Source: Doris montereyensis (Eukaryota > Mollusca > Gastropoda > Nudibranchia > Dorididae). Taken from it: a stretch of DNA of 64,000 bases. Both the position numbers and the translations under genes were made by a program. Below the pieces are notes generated by a model that was given only the letters and a program-made list of their open reading frames with translations, did no database searches and had not been told where the DNA came from. The stretch is from NCBI GenBank assembly GCA_037039925.1, contig JAXRKP010000065.1, positions 266,001-330,000 of the forward strand. Direction: 5' to 3'. Position 1 is the stretch's first letter. Each line of letters starts with the position of its first letter. Below, piece after piece: positions 49,661 through 60,579 of the stretch.

Positions 49661-50118
49661 TCGACGTTTCCGGTAGGGCTGTTGGCTCTGGAATTTCCAG
49701 TTTTCCACTCATTATGGCACAATAAATATCAGATGCTTGAAATGTCCCTCCATCACTCTGCTTGCCGTAACCTGCAACGTTGATCTTCATGAATCTAGTA
49801 TAATTGGCATCTACAACAGCTTGCAAAACAATCGAGAATTACTTTTTATAGTTGTAAAACATGGACCCTGAATTGCTTGGGCAACGAATCCGAACATGTT
49901 TTCCTTCCAGTGCTCCAAGGCAGTTGGGAAAATTCCAGATGTTGCAAAATTCATCAGCTATCAATTTGAACATTTCCTTTTATGGAACAGACATATGCAG
50001 CGGTTTCAATTCTTCCCATAGAAAGTCGACTGTTTCTGAAATAATACTAGCTACGGTAGAGGCACCCATCCGAAAGTTGAAGGCAAGGGAATTGAACGAT
50101 ACTCCTGTTATGAGAAAT
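49660..50118 (-). pseudogene. Harbinger transposase exon 2, copy 1
   Basis: The acceptor ttttcag is at 50119. The frame reads FLITGVSFNSLAFNFRMGAS and ADEFCNIWNFPNCLGALEGK, then HVRIRCPSNSGSMFYNYKK, INVAGYGKQSDGGTFQASDI and EIPEPTALP. The first catalytic aspartate of the DDE triad (GALDG) is replaced by glutamate (codon 49905-49907), and two stops occur. The third catalytic region is lost at the microsatellite. It lies wholly inside the MADF-BESS intron on the opposite strand. Confidence 0.82.
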
Positions 50119-51095
50119 CTGAAAAAGAAAATGTTTGTCTTTTGATATAGTTACCTGACTTTTTATAAGATGACAACAATACTAAATTTATTATACCATT
50201 TTTTCTTGTTGTATTATTTTTCAACGTCAAGTAGTACATTTTTTTAAAAGAAATCATATTAATTTAATCTTCACAGAGACAAATTTGCGAAGAAAATGGA
50301 AAAATCTTTGTGATTATTTTGGCACTGAATACAGCAAAAGACTAGTGTGTAGATCCGGAGACAGTGCTGATAATTGTCCTACTTCCAGATGGCAGTACTT
50401 CCAGATGGCATACTTCCAGATGGCAGTACTTCCAGCAGCTCCTATTTCTGAAGGGCATTGTGATACCAAGAGCATGTTCTGACTCTTTAGAGAGTCGTCT
50501 TGATGCCACGTGTAGTCAAGATATGTTGGATGACTCATCTGCATTTATTCAAGATTTGGACAAGTAATTGTCCTGAATATCATGATTCTGCCGCCCCTGA
50601 ATCTGATGTCTTGGAGTTGGAGATGGGGGCAACTTCCACTACATATCAACAAACAACTACCACCGGTCAGATTCCCGACAGGGTGAGACCAGGAAAAGGA
50701 AAAGGGATTCTCTTGATCCATACAAACAATTACTTCACATTGAACAAGAAAAGCTGCAATATTTAAAAAAATTAACTGAAAAAGTCAAAACGATGATACT
50801 GACAATGATGCTGATTAACTATTTCTCAAATCACTACTGTACTACCATATCTCAAAAGAATCCCTGAACACGTGAAGTTGTCATTCAAAAATCGGATACA
50901 ACTTGTGGTCGTGGGGTTTGTGATGATGTCCGACCCAGGTGGAAACCGTTATGACACATATCAGCACCACAAGGCAACACCAAAGCCTTCAATCTCAAAC
51001 TACAGTCACAACAGTGCTGTCTCATCACCTCACAGCTACCAATCCTACGAGAGCAACCAATATTGATCTCAATGAATTGTCTGTTGTATGTTCTT

Positions 51096-54000
51096 TTCTT
51101 TCTTTCTTTATCAGTTTCCATTCTACCTTTCGGTGTATGGGTTCAGATGCCTGAGATGATCTTTCTCCAGGATACCCTGTCCTCGCATTTTCTGTTTCCT
51201 TCAAAAAATGTTAAATTTGTATTCTTCAATGCCTCTTCTATATCTTCTTCCCATTTTCTCCGAGATCTGCCATTTGGTCTTTTACCTTGAGCTTTAGCAT
51301 TGTATACCTATTTAGCTATTCTATTGTCATTCATTCTGTGTACATGCCCAAACCATCTCAATTGATTTATTTTTATCTTAGTTTTTATGCCATCTGTTTT
51401 GGTTTGATCTCTTATTGTTGTGTTTCTGATTTTGTCTCTTTTACTTTTAGTTTTCCCTATTACTATTACTCTTCTTAGATATTTCATTTCAGCTGCATGT
51501 ACTCTACTGTATTCTCTACTGTCTAAGGTCCAGGTTTCACTGCCATAGAGGAGAGTAGTGTTGTATGTTGCCATTTTGGTTTTTGTTGACAATTCTTGTT
51601 TACCTACAAATGCCTTTCCAAGATGGTTATATATTGCACTTGCCTTTTTTGGATTCTTTGGCTGATTTCTTCTCTTAGTTTTCCTCAGAGTCAGAGTTGT
51701 CCTAGGTAATTGTAGCTTTGAACTTGTTCTAAATTCTCCCTGCCTAATTTAAGATTTTGTGTTTTAGCTTGCCTAGTTATTAACAATTTTTGGTTTTCTT
51801 TGAATTTAATCTCATTCCTCTTTTATTTAATTCATTATTCATAATGTTGATTTTTGACTGGAGGTCCCTTTCTGATTTTCCAAACAGAACTGAATCATCA
51901 GCAAATGAAAGCATTGATACATTTACTGGTTTGAGCTTCCACATACCTACATTCATTTTCTTCATTTTTGAGGATGCCTTTGTGACTGAATCCATAAATG
52001 TGATAAAAAAAAGAGCACTTAGGATACAACCCTGTCATACCCCTATATCTACATTAAATTTTGCTCTACATTGTGTTCTTTTAAGGAATGCCATAGTTCG
52101 TCCCTCCTCACAGTGTCAAATGCCTTTTCTAGATCTATAAAACACAGATGCAAGTCAATGTTTCTCTCAATGAATTTTTCTATTATTTGTCTAATTGTAA
52201 ATATGTGGTCTTGTACACTTCTTCCTGGTCTAAATCCACTCTGATGTTCTTCAATCTGATCGTCTACCTTTTTCCTTAGTCTCATTTCCAGTATCCTGGC
52301 ATATATTTTTCCTGGTATGCTAAGTAGTGATATCCCTCTATAGTTTGAGCATTCCACAGTTGATTCTTTCTTATGTATTGGTACTACCGTTCCCTTTTCC
52401 CAGTCGTCTGGCACCTGTCTGACTTCCATGCTTGTTGGCATATTGCATGTAGTAGTTTGTCTGCCTGTCTCCTTTGGTTTTTAATAATTTCTGGATAAAA
52501 TTGATCTGCTTCTGGGGCTTTTCCTAATTTCACTTTTCTTATAGCTGTTTGGATTTCTTCCATTGATATATCTAATCTTCAGCTGTCTCCTCTGGATTAC
52601 TTGTTATTCTTACTAATTGATCTTTACTCCTTGTTTCATACGTTCTGGAGGGATTATGTAATTGGTGAAAATATTTTCTCCATATTTCCATGATTTGGCT
52701 GCCTTCTTTCATTATTTCTCCTTTTGCAGTCTTAATTTGTCGTATTGGGTATGCTTTGGTCTTTCTCATGCTCTTCATTGCATCCCAGAACAGCTTTTGA
52801 TTTCCTTGATAGCTTTCTTGAAGTCTTTGTTCAAACTCTTCCCATTATTCCCGTTTTGCTTTCCTCACTTCCTCTTTGCCGATAATTCTTTTATTCACGT
52901 AATCTATCCTATTTTCTCTCTTTGTTTGCAATTATTTCTTCCAGGCATCCTTCTTTTCTTTGATCTTAGTTTTGACATTCTCATTCCACCATGCTGTTCT
53001 TTTCCCATCTCCTTTAATTTGTTTCCTACCACAGACCTCTTCAGTACAACTGAGGAGTGTTTCTTTATACATTTGCCACTTTTCTTCTATTGTGCTATCA
53101 ATCATTCAGATCCATCTGCCTTTCACTGATAAATCTTTTTATCCTAGATTGGTATATCTCTTTCACTATTGGTTTATTTAGTTCCTCTATTTTGAGTTTA
53201 GTAGCTTTCTTCTCTTACTTTTTCTGTTTGTTTTCTTCAGTCAGTAATTTCATTTTGGCAATCACTAGGTGATGGTCACTAAATATTTCTGCTACTCTTG
53301 CATCTAATGTACTGTAAAAAGGGAACTGCTAACTATTATGTAGTCTATCATTGATTTTTCATACCTGTCTTCATTTATTCTTGTATATTTGTGGATATCT
53401 TTATGAGGAAAAAAGGTGTTGGCTATTTCCATGTTATTTTTTAAGCAAAAAAATCTGTTTGGAGAAGTTGTTGTCTCTCCTTCTTTACCTATTACTCCTG
53501 ATGTTTCTATATTGTTGCCTACTCGTGCGTTTAAATCTCCTAAAAGCATTAGTTCCTGTTTGGATTTAAGATTCTCTGCAGTTATTTGTAAATCGTTTTC
53601 GAAGGTATCTTTTTTCTTTAGTGGCGTCTTTGTTTGGTCCATAAGCTATCAATAATTTAATTTCTCTTCCTTTTGGTTTAATATTTACCTCTAATAGCCG
53701 TGGGCTTATAAATTTCCAGCTTTCTTGTAGCTTTTCATGCCTTTTATGTACTAGAAGACCTACTCTTGTCCTAACTCTATCTTTGACATCTACTCCTGAG
53801 AAGATTAAAATATTATTTGGTCCTACATTTTTTATTCCTTGTCCTTTTTTCTGTGTTTATGTAATAGCCAAAATGTCTACTTTGAAATTTTCCATTTCTT
53901 CCACTAATTCTAACTCTTTTCCATTCATTGCCCTAACATTCCATGTTCCAAAAATCACAGTCCGTGTTCGTTTCCATTTTCATCGTTGAAAGATCAAGCC

Positions 54001-54380
54001 GGGTATATTATATTTATTTCTCTCCATCAGTTAGGTTGTGGATAAGCAGGGGATTAGCCCACTGTACCCCAGGTAGATGGTGGGGCTGCCACCTTGAGGC
54101 CCCCTGTCAGGCCTTGTTATTTTCTGTCAGGGTTAACTCCCTTAGCCTTTGGTCATTCAAGACCAGCCTCCAAGGCAGCAGGTTGTTATTTTCTGTCAGG
54201 GTTAACTCACTTAGCCTTTGGTCAGTCAAGATTGACATGCAAGGCAGTATGTTGTTTTCTGTCAGGGTTAACTTCCTTAGCCTTTGGTCAGCCAAGACCG
54301 ACTTGTATGGCAGCAGGAGACTCGTGGAGGGCGGGATCATCTACTTCCCGTACAGGTATTTACTTGTCCACTGCCCGGAT
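51096..54380 (-). mobile_element. RTE-like LINE copy 2
   Basis: Nearly the same extent and order as copy 1 (35728-39063). The right end carries three GTTAACTC-type short repeats, then GTCCACTGCCCGGA. The left end has CTTTCTTTCTTTATCAG. It inserted at the 3' end of the Harbinger copy 1 MADF gene. Confidence 0.88.
51308..53980 (-). pseudogene. LINE ORF2-like protein (APE endonuclease + RT), copy 2, broken
   Basis: Endonuclease remnants 53980-53304 (LLGDLNARVGNN, and TRINEDRYEKSMIDYIIV near the end of the domain). RT 52441-51780 has PIHKKESTVECSNYRGISLL, FRPGRSVQDHIFTIRQIIEK, DLEKAFDTVRRDELW and SFADDSVLFGKSERDLQS. The C terminus at 51592-51308 has LYGSETWTLDSRE and NQLRWFGHVHRMND. Multiple frameshifts. 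Confidence 0.87.
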
Positions 54381-54404
54381 GTTATTTTCTTTGTTCTTTC
54401 TTAT

Positions 54405-55000
54405 TTTTTCACAAGTTCTTTTCACTGAAGACGGAAAGTATTGTTTTTGCTCAAGTTCCTTTTCACTGCAGACGGAAAGTATTGTTTTTTCACAAGTTCC
54501 TTTTCACTGAAGACGGAAAGTATTGTTTTTTCACAAGTTCCTTTTCACTGAAGACGGAAAGTATTGTTTTTTCACAAGTTCCTTTTCACTGAAGACGGAA
54601 AGTATTATTTTTTCACAAGTTCCTTTTCACTGAAGACGGAAAGTATTGTTTTTTTCAAGTTCCTTTTCACTGAAGACGGAAAGTATTATTTTTTCAAACA
54701 AGTTCCTTTTCACTGAAGACGGAAACTATTATGCTTTCACAAGTTCCTTTTCACTGAAGACAGGAAAGTATTGCTCTTTTCTGACAAGATCTTCCTTCCT
54801 TTTCACTGAAGACGGAAAATATTGAGCCGTTCCCAAAAGTTCCTTTTCACTGAAGACTATTGTTACAGCCAGGATCCTTTTCACTGAAGACGGAAAGCCG
54901 ATTGTCTTTACGACGCCACACAAGTTCTTTTTCACTGAAGACGGAAAGTATTGTTTTTTTGTCAAGTTCCTTTTCACTGAAGACGGAAAGTATTTTTGTT
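54405..55000. repeat. about 41-bp minisatellite, roughly 14 copies
   Basis: The unit contains CAAGTTCCTTTTCACTGAAG and ACGGAAAGTATTGTTTTTT. It abuts the 5' end of LINE copy 2; the units degrade rightward. Confidence 0.93.
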
Positions 55001-55499
55001 TTAATTCAATGGATCATGATTTCTCCTTTTCAGGCTGAAGGCTGGAAAGTGCTTGTTTGATTTCCTTCATCAAATTCAAACAATGTAAAATGTGCTCATA
55101 CCCATCCGTGTAAATTTAATCTGGATGGATTTCTGATGAAAAAGGCAATTGTATTGTGTTTTCTTCATTAAATACACCTTGTCTTCTACGTTTTGCTAAA
55201 TATAAATTTAGATAAATTACTGTCAGCAAGAACTTTCTGCAGTTCTAAAGACGTGGCCATAACTACAATGCAATGTGCAACACGATGTAGCGTGTAGCGC
55301 TTACTCCACCTAAAAAATGGCCACATTTGCTAATGTGCTTCAAAGCGGTTCCCTGAATTAAGATGCTTCCTTTCCATCCTTAATCTCGTATCGCGTTCAA
55401 CACCCACTGAGTCCCAGGGGAGCATACTAAACAACAGCCAGTTGACAGGCGCATTGCTCTAGCCTATAGAATACTGACAAGATCTTCCTGGTGCCTATA
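55001..55499. other. no gene seen
   Basis: Unique-looking spacer between two minisatellites. A short phrase at 55176-55210 (ACGTTTTGCTAAATATAAAT) recurs inside the next array at 56391. Confidence 0.5.
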
Positions 55500-57416
55500 G
55501 TCGGGAACTCTGGTGTGGGTTACAGAAAGTAATTGGGGAGAGACTGGTGTGGGATGAGAAAATGAAGACTGGTGTAAGATGATGTACATAGCAAAGGGGG
55601 GGAAGACTGGTGTGGACGTGTATATAGCAAACAGGGAAGACTGTGTGGATGGTGTATATGAGGACTGGTGTGGATGGTGTATAGAAGCAAAACCACTAGA
55701 CTGGTGTATGACGTACACAATGTGTGCCAAATGACTTTGTGGATGATGGCATAGCAAACATTTTGTGGATGATGTACATAGCAGTAGAAGCTACAAAGTG
55801 TGGAATCATAGCAGATTGATAGACAAGCGAATGACTACCGGTGTACATAAAAGATATGATTTTACATAGCAAAGGCAGGGAATTAGCCAAATGACTGGTG
55901 TGGGTGGTGTACAAAGCAAAGGCAGGGGAAGACAAGCCTGGGAAATGATTGTTATGATGTACATTTCAAATGACTGGTGTGGATGGTAATTCAAATGGAC
56001 AATCAAATGATTGGATGATTACCTCAGGCTGATAGGCTGACGACTAGCCTGGTGTGGATGCTTCCAAAGGGTTGGATCAATTCAAATGCTGGTGTGGATG
56101 ATGTACACCAAACAGGGAAGACTTTTTGTCATCAGGGGAATTCAACTTTGGACAATGTAACTGAATGTGCAGGGGAAGACAAGCCAAATCCGTGTATAGC
56201 AAAGGAGGGTGACGTCAAATGACTGGATGTGGATTTATAGCTGAGGGAAAAAGGCAATGGTATTCATCAGACTGGTGTGGATGATTACACCAGGGGGAAG
56301 ACTGGTGTGGGATTTAAAAAGGCAAGGGGAAGACTGGTGTGGATGGTGTATATAGCAAAGGCACTGGTGGGAAACAGCCTTGACTGGTGTACGTTTTGCT
56401 AAATATAAATTTAGATACTGGTGTGGACTGTCCCAAGCACTGGTGTGGATGATTAGCAAACTGACAGTTATATAGCAAAGGCAGGGGCGATAAGCAAAAA
56501 GACTGGTGTGGATGGTGTAATGCAAAGGCAACACGATGTATGGTGTACATAGCAAAGGCAACAAGCCAAATGACTTATGGTGTACATAAAAAGGGGAATG
56601 GTGGCCACATTTGTACAAAGCAAAGGCCTATGGTGTACATAGCAAAGCCAGGGGAAGACTGGTGTGGGTGGTGTACAAAGCAAAGTCGGCGATAAGACTG
56701 GTGTGGATGGTGACATTCCGGCAGGGGAAGACTGGTGTGGATGGTGTACATAGCAAAGGCAGGGAAGACAAGCGACTGGTGTGGATATGCATCGCGTATC
56801 AAGCCAAATTCTTTGTGTTCTTAGGCAGGGAAGGCCAAAGTTTGGATAGAGAACGATAAGCCAAATGACTGGCGAGATGTCATAGCAAAGGCGGGAAGAT
56901 AATCAAATGACTGGTGTAATGTACATAGCAAAGGCAGGCCGAATCACTGGTGTGGATGGTGTACATAGCAAAGGCAGGGGAAGATAACAAATGACTGGTG
57001 TGGATGATGTACATAGCAAAGGCAAGATGACTGGTGTGGATGGTGTACATAGCAAAGGCAGGGGAAGGGACTGGTGTGGAGACAAGCCAAATGACTGGTG
57101 TGGGTGATGTACATAGCAAAGGCAGGGGAAGATAAGGACTGGTGTGGATGGTGTACAAGCCAAATGACTGGTGTGGATGGTGTACATAGCAAAGGCAGGG
57201 GAAGATAAGCCAAATGACTGGTGTGGGTGGTGTACATAGCAAAGGCGGGGGAAGACAAGCCAAATGACTGGTGTGGATGGTGTACATAGCAAAGGCAGGG
57301 GAAGACAAGCCAAATGACTGGTGTGGGTGGTGTACATAGCAAAGGCGGGGGAAGACAAGCCGAATGACTGGTGTGGGTGGTGTACATAGCAAAGGCGGGG
57401 GAAGACAAGCCGAATG
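55500..57416. repeat. about 50-bp minisatellite, roughly 40 scrambled copies
   Basis: The full unit GACTGGTGTGGATGGTGTAC + ATAGCAAAGGCAGGGGAAGA + CAAGCCAAAT is regular at 57000-57416. To the left, units are truncated and shuffled, with fragments of other sequence mixed in. Minus-strand open frames (up to 203 codons) are artefacts. Confidence 0.93.
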
Positions 57417-57436
57417 CCACACAGAGAAAATGCAAA

Positions 57437-57964
57437 ATAGCTTCCTCGTCTAAAGAAGACTTTTTGTTGCTAGACAGCATTTTGCCAAAGCTTCTACTGC
57501 CGAATGTGAGAAGTAGGAGTACAAGTGTCCATGAAATAAATAACAGAAGACCCAATGACAGTGAATATCATCACCACCTTTTCCATCAGCTAAAAGCACA
57601 CACAGATAGATTTCGTTCCTATACACGGATGAATCAGAGCACATCTGATTACATTTCGAAGAAGGTGGAATCCAAGTTGAGCAAATCATGGTGCAACTGG
57701 CACGAGCCTATCTTGCCTGAGGAACGGCTGGTCGTCACCTTGAGGTAAGTGATACACAACTGATTTACCGGTACCAAAGTTTATATAGATCTAGGTGTTT
57801 AAGAAATGTTTAATGGTTATGCATGATATATGTGTTCTAAATGTTCATAGGTCAACTTTGGCACTTATTTTGGGTATTGTCCATTGTCAACGCAAATTGA
57901 AACTTTGAATGTTCAAAATGTAAACACAGGAAGCATTCCAATCCCTTTTCCTTGTAATCATCAT

Positions 57965-57997
<33 letters not shown>

Positions 57998-60115
57998 CAT
58001 AATCATCATCATCATCATCGTCATCATCATCATCATCATCATCATCGTCATCAGCATCATCATCATCATCATCATCATCATCAGCACCATTATCATCATC
58101 ATCATCATCACCACTACAGTACCATTTCCACCACCATCATCATCGCCTACAACAACAACAACAACAACGACGACGATAAAGATAAAATTTATCAACACAG
58201 AAGAAAATGCATCAAAATTGTGACGTTATTATTGAATAACACAATTTAAAAATTCCCTTTTTGTGAAAAGTGTGAGAATTGTATTAAAATGGAAACCAGA
58301 TAAATTATGCATTGCTGTGGTAGTTGTGGTAGTTGTGGGCTAATGAAACCGACTGGTAGGACCTGTAGACCGGTAATGGTGATGTTGCTGGTGGCCTTTG
58401 TTCTCGATATTGTTCATAATGATTTCCCGAAAGGTGGGTAATCATGTGATCCATGTAGGTCAACTCATCAATACGTAGTTGAACCTTACTACGAAAGGTC
58501 ATTTTCCTTTCCCCCGGAATGCGCTTGATGTATTGATGTATGGAAGGAGAGATTTCAAGAAGAGAAGGTCATCGTCGTTGCTTTCGTCGCTTTGGGTTCG
58601 GTCTGCGACTAAGTGGATTTTCTGCTGCTCCAGGTCAAGCAGTTTTTCGTATTGACTGAACGCATCAGCTGTTCTTTTTTTACCTCTGGTAGGAGGTGTT
58701 GGTGCCTGAGCTGGTTTCGGTGTGGGACTTGTAGTTCCAGATACCATGCCATCAGCCATCAGTGAGATTAGTGATGTCGAGGTTGGTAACTTCTGGACCG
58801 ACGATTTCAGCTTCAGGATCAGTGTTTGCTTACTCTTGGAAGGTGTTCAGGGAGTCGTCTGCTTGACTAACTTCGTGGTTGTCATCGTCGACAAGACTAC
58901 TAGAGAGCCAGAACAGCTTCTCGGTGCCACAATATCCTTTAGGAATAGCAATTGATTAAAATACTGCCATTTTGACATTGAGGTCAGACCGCCTGAACAG
59001 GTCACAGGTCTCCTTGAGTACTCTGTCCCCAAAGTAGTCCCGCAGGTTCTGCCACTTTTTTTCAACACCGCATCTATAAGAAAAAAACATATACATATAT
59101 ATATATATATATTCTCAAACGTTTTTGTTTCCTTTTTTTTTTTTTTGCTTGTAGATTTTTCTTTTTAAATTGATTAAACTGCAAATGATGTTCATGCATT
59201 ATTATTTCAGATTCCTCATAACTGGAGCATCGTTCCGATCCCTGGCGTTCGCATTTCGAATGGGTACCAGTGCCACTACAGTAGCTGCTATTGTGTCAGA
59301 AACAGTTGACATTCTATGGGATGAATTGCAACCACTGCACATGCCTGTCCCATCACAAGAATTTGCTCAAATCAATCGCTGATGAAATGTGGGATATCTG
59401 GAACTTTCCCAATTGCATTGGGGCGCTAGACGGAAGCATGTTCGAATTAGGTGTCCAGAAAACTCAGGGTCTATGTTTTATAACTATAAGAAATTTCTCT
59501 CCATTGTTCTCCAGGCCCTTGTGCATGCAAATTACAGATCTACTGTGATCGATGTGGGAGGTTACGGTAAGCAGGGCGATGGTGGAACATTCCAAGCTTC
59601 TAGTCTTTATAAAGCCATGTTGAGTGGAAATATGGAAATTTCGGAGCCAGACTCAAAGGATGTGGCACCCTTTGTGTTTGTTGTACCCTGGGACTACCTA
59701 TACTGTACTGAGATTTCCTAGGGCTTACCCCTTGATGCATTGTCTATTGAAACCAAATGGCGGAAAAAAAAAACTTATCTCTTGAGGAGAAATGTTTCAA
59801 TAAAAGGTTGTCTAGAAGCAGAAAAAAACAGTTGAATGTGCCTTTGGAATTTTGGTTTCGAAGTGGCGTCTACTGGACAAACCAATTGAAACACGCGCTG
59901 AACTTGTAGACCGCATTATAAAATGTGTCTGTGTATTGCACAATGCCATCATAGACAGAGAAGAAATGGATCACAATTACACAGAAGTTTCATGTGGAAA
60001 TTCTTCCATTGTCTGGAATCGAAGTGGTAGACCAACCAATGATGCTACGTCAACAAGAGACATTTTCACAACATATTTCAATAACCATCCATTAATTTAT
60101 ACGAAAGGAGAATGA
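57437..60115 (+). pseudogene. Harbinger transposase (HARBI1-like), copy 2
   Basis: This is a DDE nuclease. Exon 1 has ATA where ATG is expected (57437), then ASSSKEDFLLLDSILPKL, SEYHHHLFHQLKAHTDRFR and LPEERLVVTLR. Donor gtaagt is at 57745, acceptor tttcag ends at 59210; the split arginine codon joins in frame to FLITGASFRSLAFAFRMG. Catalytic regions are GALDG (about 59422-59436), GGYGKQGDGGTFQ (59559 on) and VECAFGILVSKWRLL (about 59830-59872). So all three acidic positions survive, but the start codon, about three frameshifts (59375, 59440, 59720-59850) and stops make it inactive. The C terminus is at 60115. Confidence 0.88.
57958..58160. repeat. (CAT)n microsatellite
   Basis: CAT/CGT/CAG triplets, then (CAA)n. 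It lies within the transposase intron. Confidence 0.95.
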
Positions 60116-60385
60116 AAACATGGTGATTACTTGACTTGGTAGATAGGTAGGTAGGTGAGTAGGTAGATAAGTAGGTAGGTAGATAGAGGGCGGTGAAAGT
60201 TTGAGAACACTTTAAATTGTTCTAAAATAAAACAGTATAATAAAAACTTATCTTCAATGTCCATTTCCTTGCTGATTTCCTTCCATGCTTTGTCTACCAA
60301 AATTCTATTAGCATGTTCTTTTCGCCTTTTTGTCTCATATGGACGGCCTTTTGAATACTGCAGTTATAAGCTAGTCAACATCCAT
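58304..60385 (-). pseudogene. Harbinger MADF-BESS protein, copy 2
   Basis: Exon 1 (60385-60252) preserves FKRPSI, a frameshift, then LVDKAWKEISKEMDIED. Its donor is changed to AT where copy 1 has GT. Exon 2 starts at 59073 after tatag, with KWQNLRDYFGD (MADF end), NQLLFLKDIVAP, a low-complexity linker with PAQAPTPPTRGKKRTADAFS, the BESS motif LLFLKSLLPYI (about 58555-58523) and a His/Tyr-rich tail to 58304. Stops and frame changes occur throughout. Same architecture as copy 1. Confidence 0.78.
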
Positions 60386-60576
60386 TTTATTGGAATGGGG
60401 TCTGTGTCATAAAAGAGCGGCAAAAGTACACATCAACTACACACTGTCGCGCAACTCAGCGCGAACGCGGAAAAGAATCAACTTTTGATTCTGGTAACTT
60501 TTCTCGCGCAGCGGCAATTTCATCGCGACACGAGACACGCGTTATCTATGTGTGCTTGCAAAAAGAGTGCAACACA
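60116..60576. other. spacer with probable right part of Harbinger copy 2
   Basis: Holds MADF exon 1 (60252-60385), GGTA/GTAG repeats at 60140-60190 and a CpG-rich stretch 60445-60545. Confidence 0.5.
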
Positions 60577-60579
60577 TTA

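Larger units (their letters stand above)
57437..60385. mobile_element. PIF/Harbinger element, copy 2 (all four exons)
   Basis: The order is transposase exon 1 (+, 57437-57744), MADF-BESS exon 2 (-, 59073-58304), transposase exon 2 (+, 59211-60115), MADF-BESS exon 1 (-, 60385-60252). Each gene has one exon inside the other's intron. Terminal repeats were not identified: the left flank is the 50-bp array, the right flank a GC-rich spacer to 60577. Confidence 0.83.

Noticed and set aside
56880..57555. Minus-strand frames of 150-203 codons with PLLCTPPTPVI repeats
   Set aside because: Produced by the 50-bp minisatellite. The same DNA also holds the real transposase exon on the plus strand at its right end.
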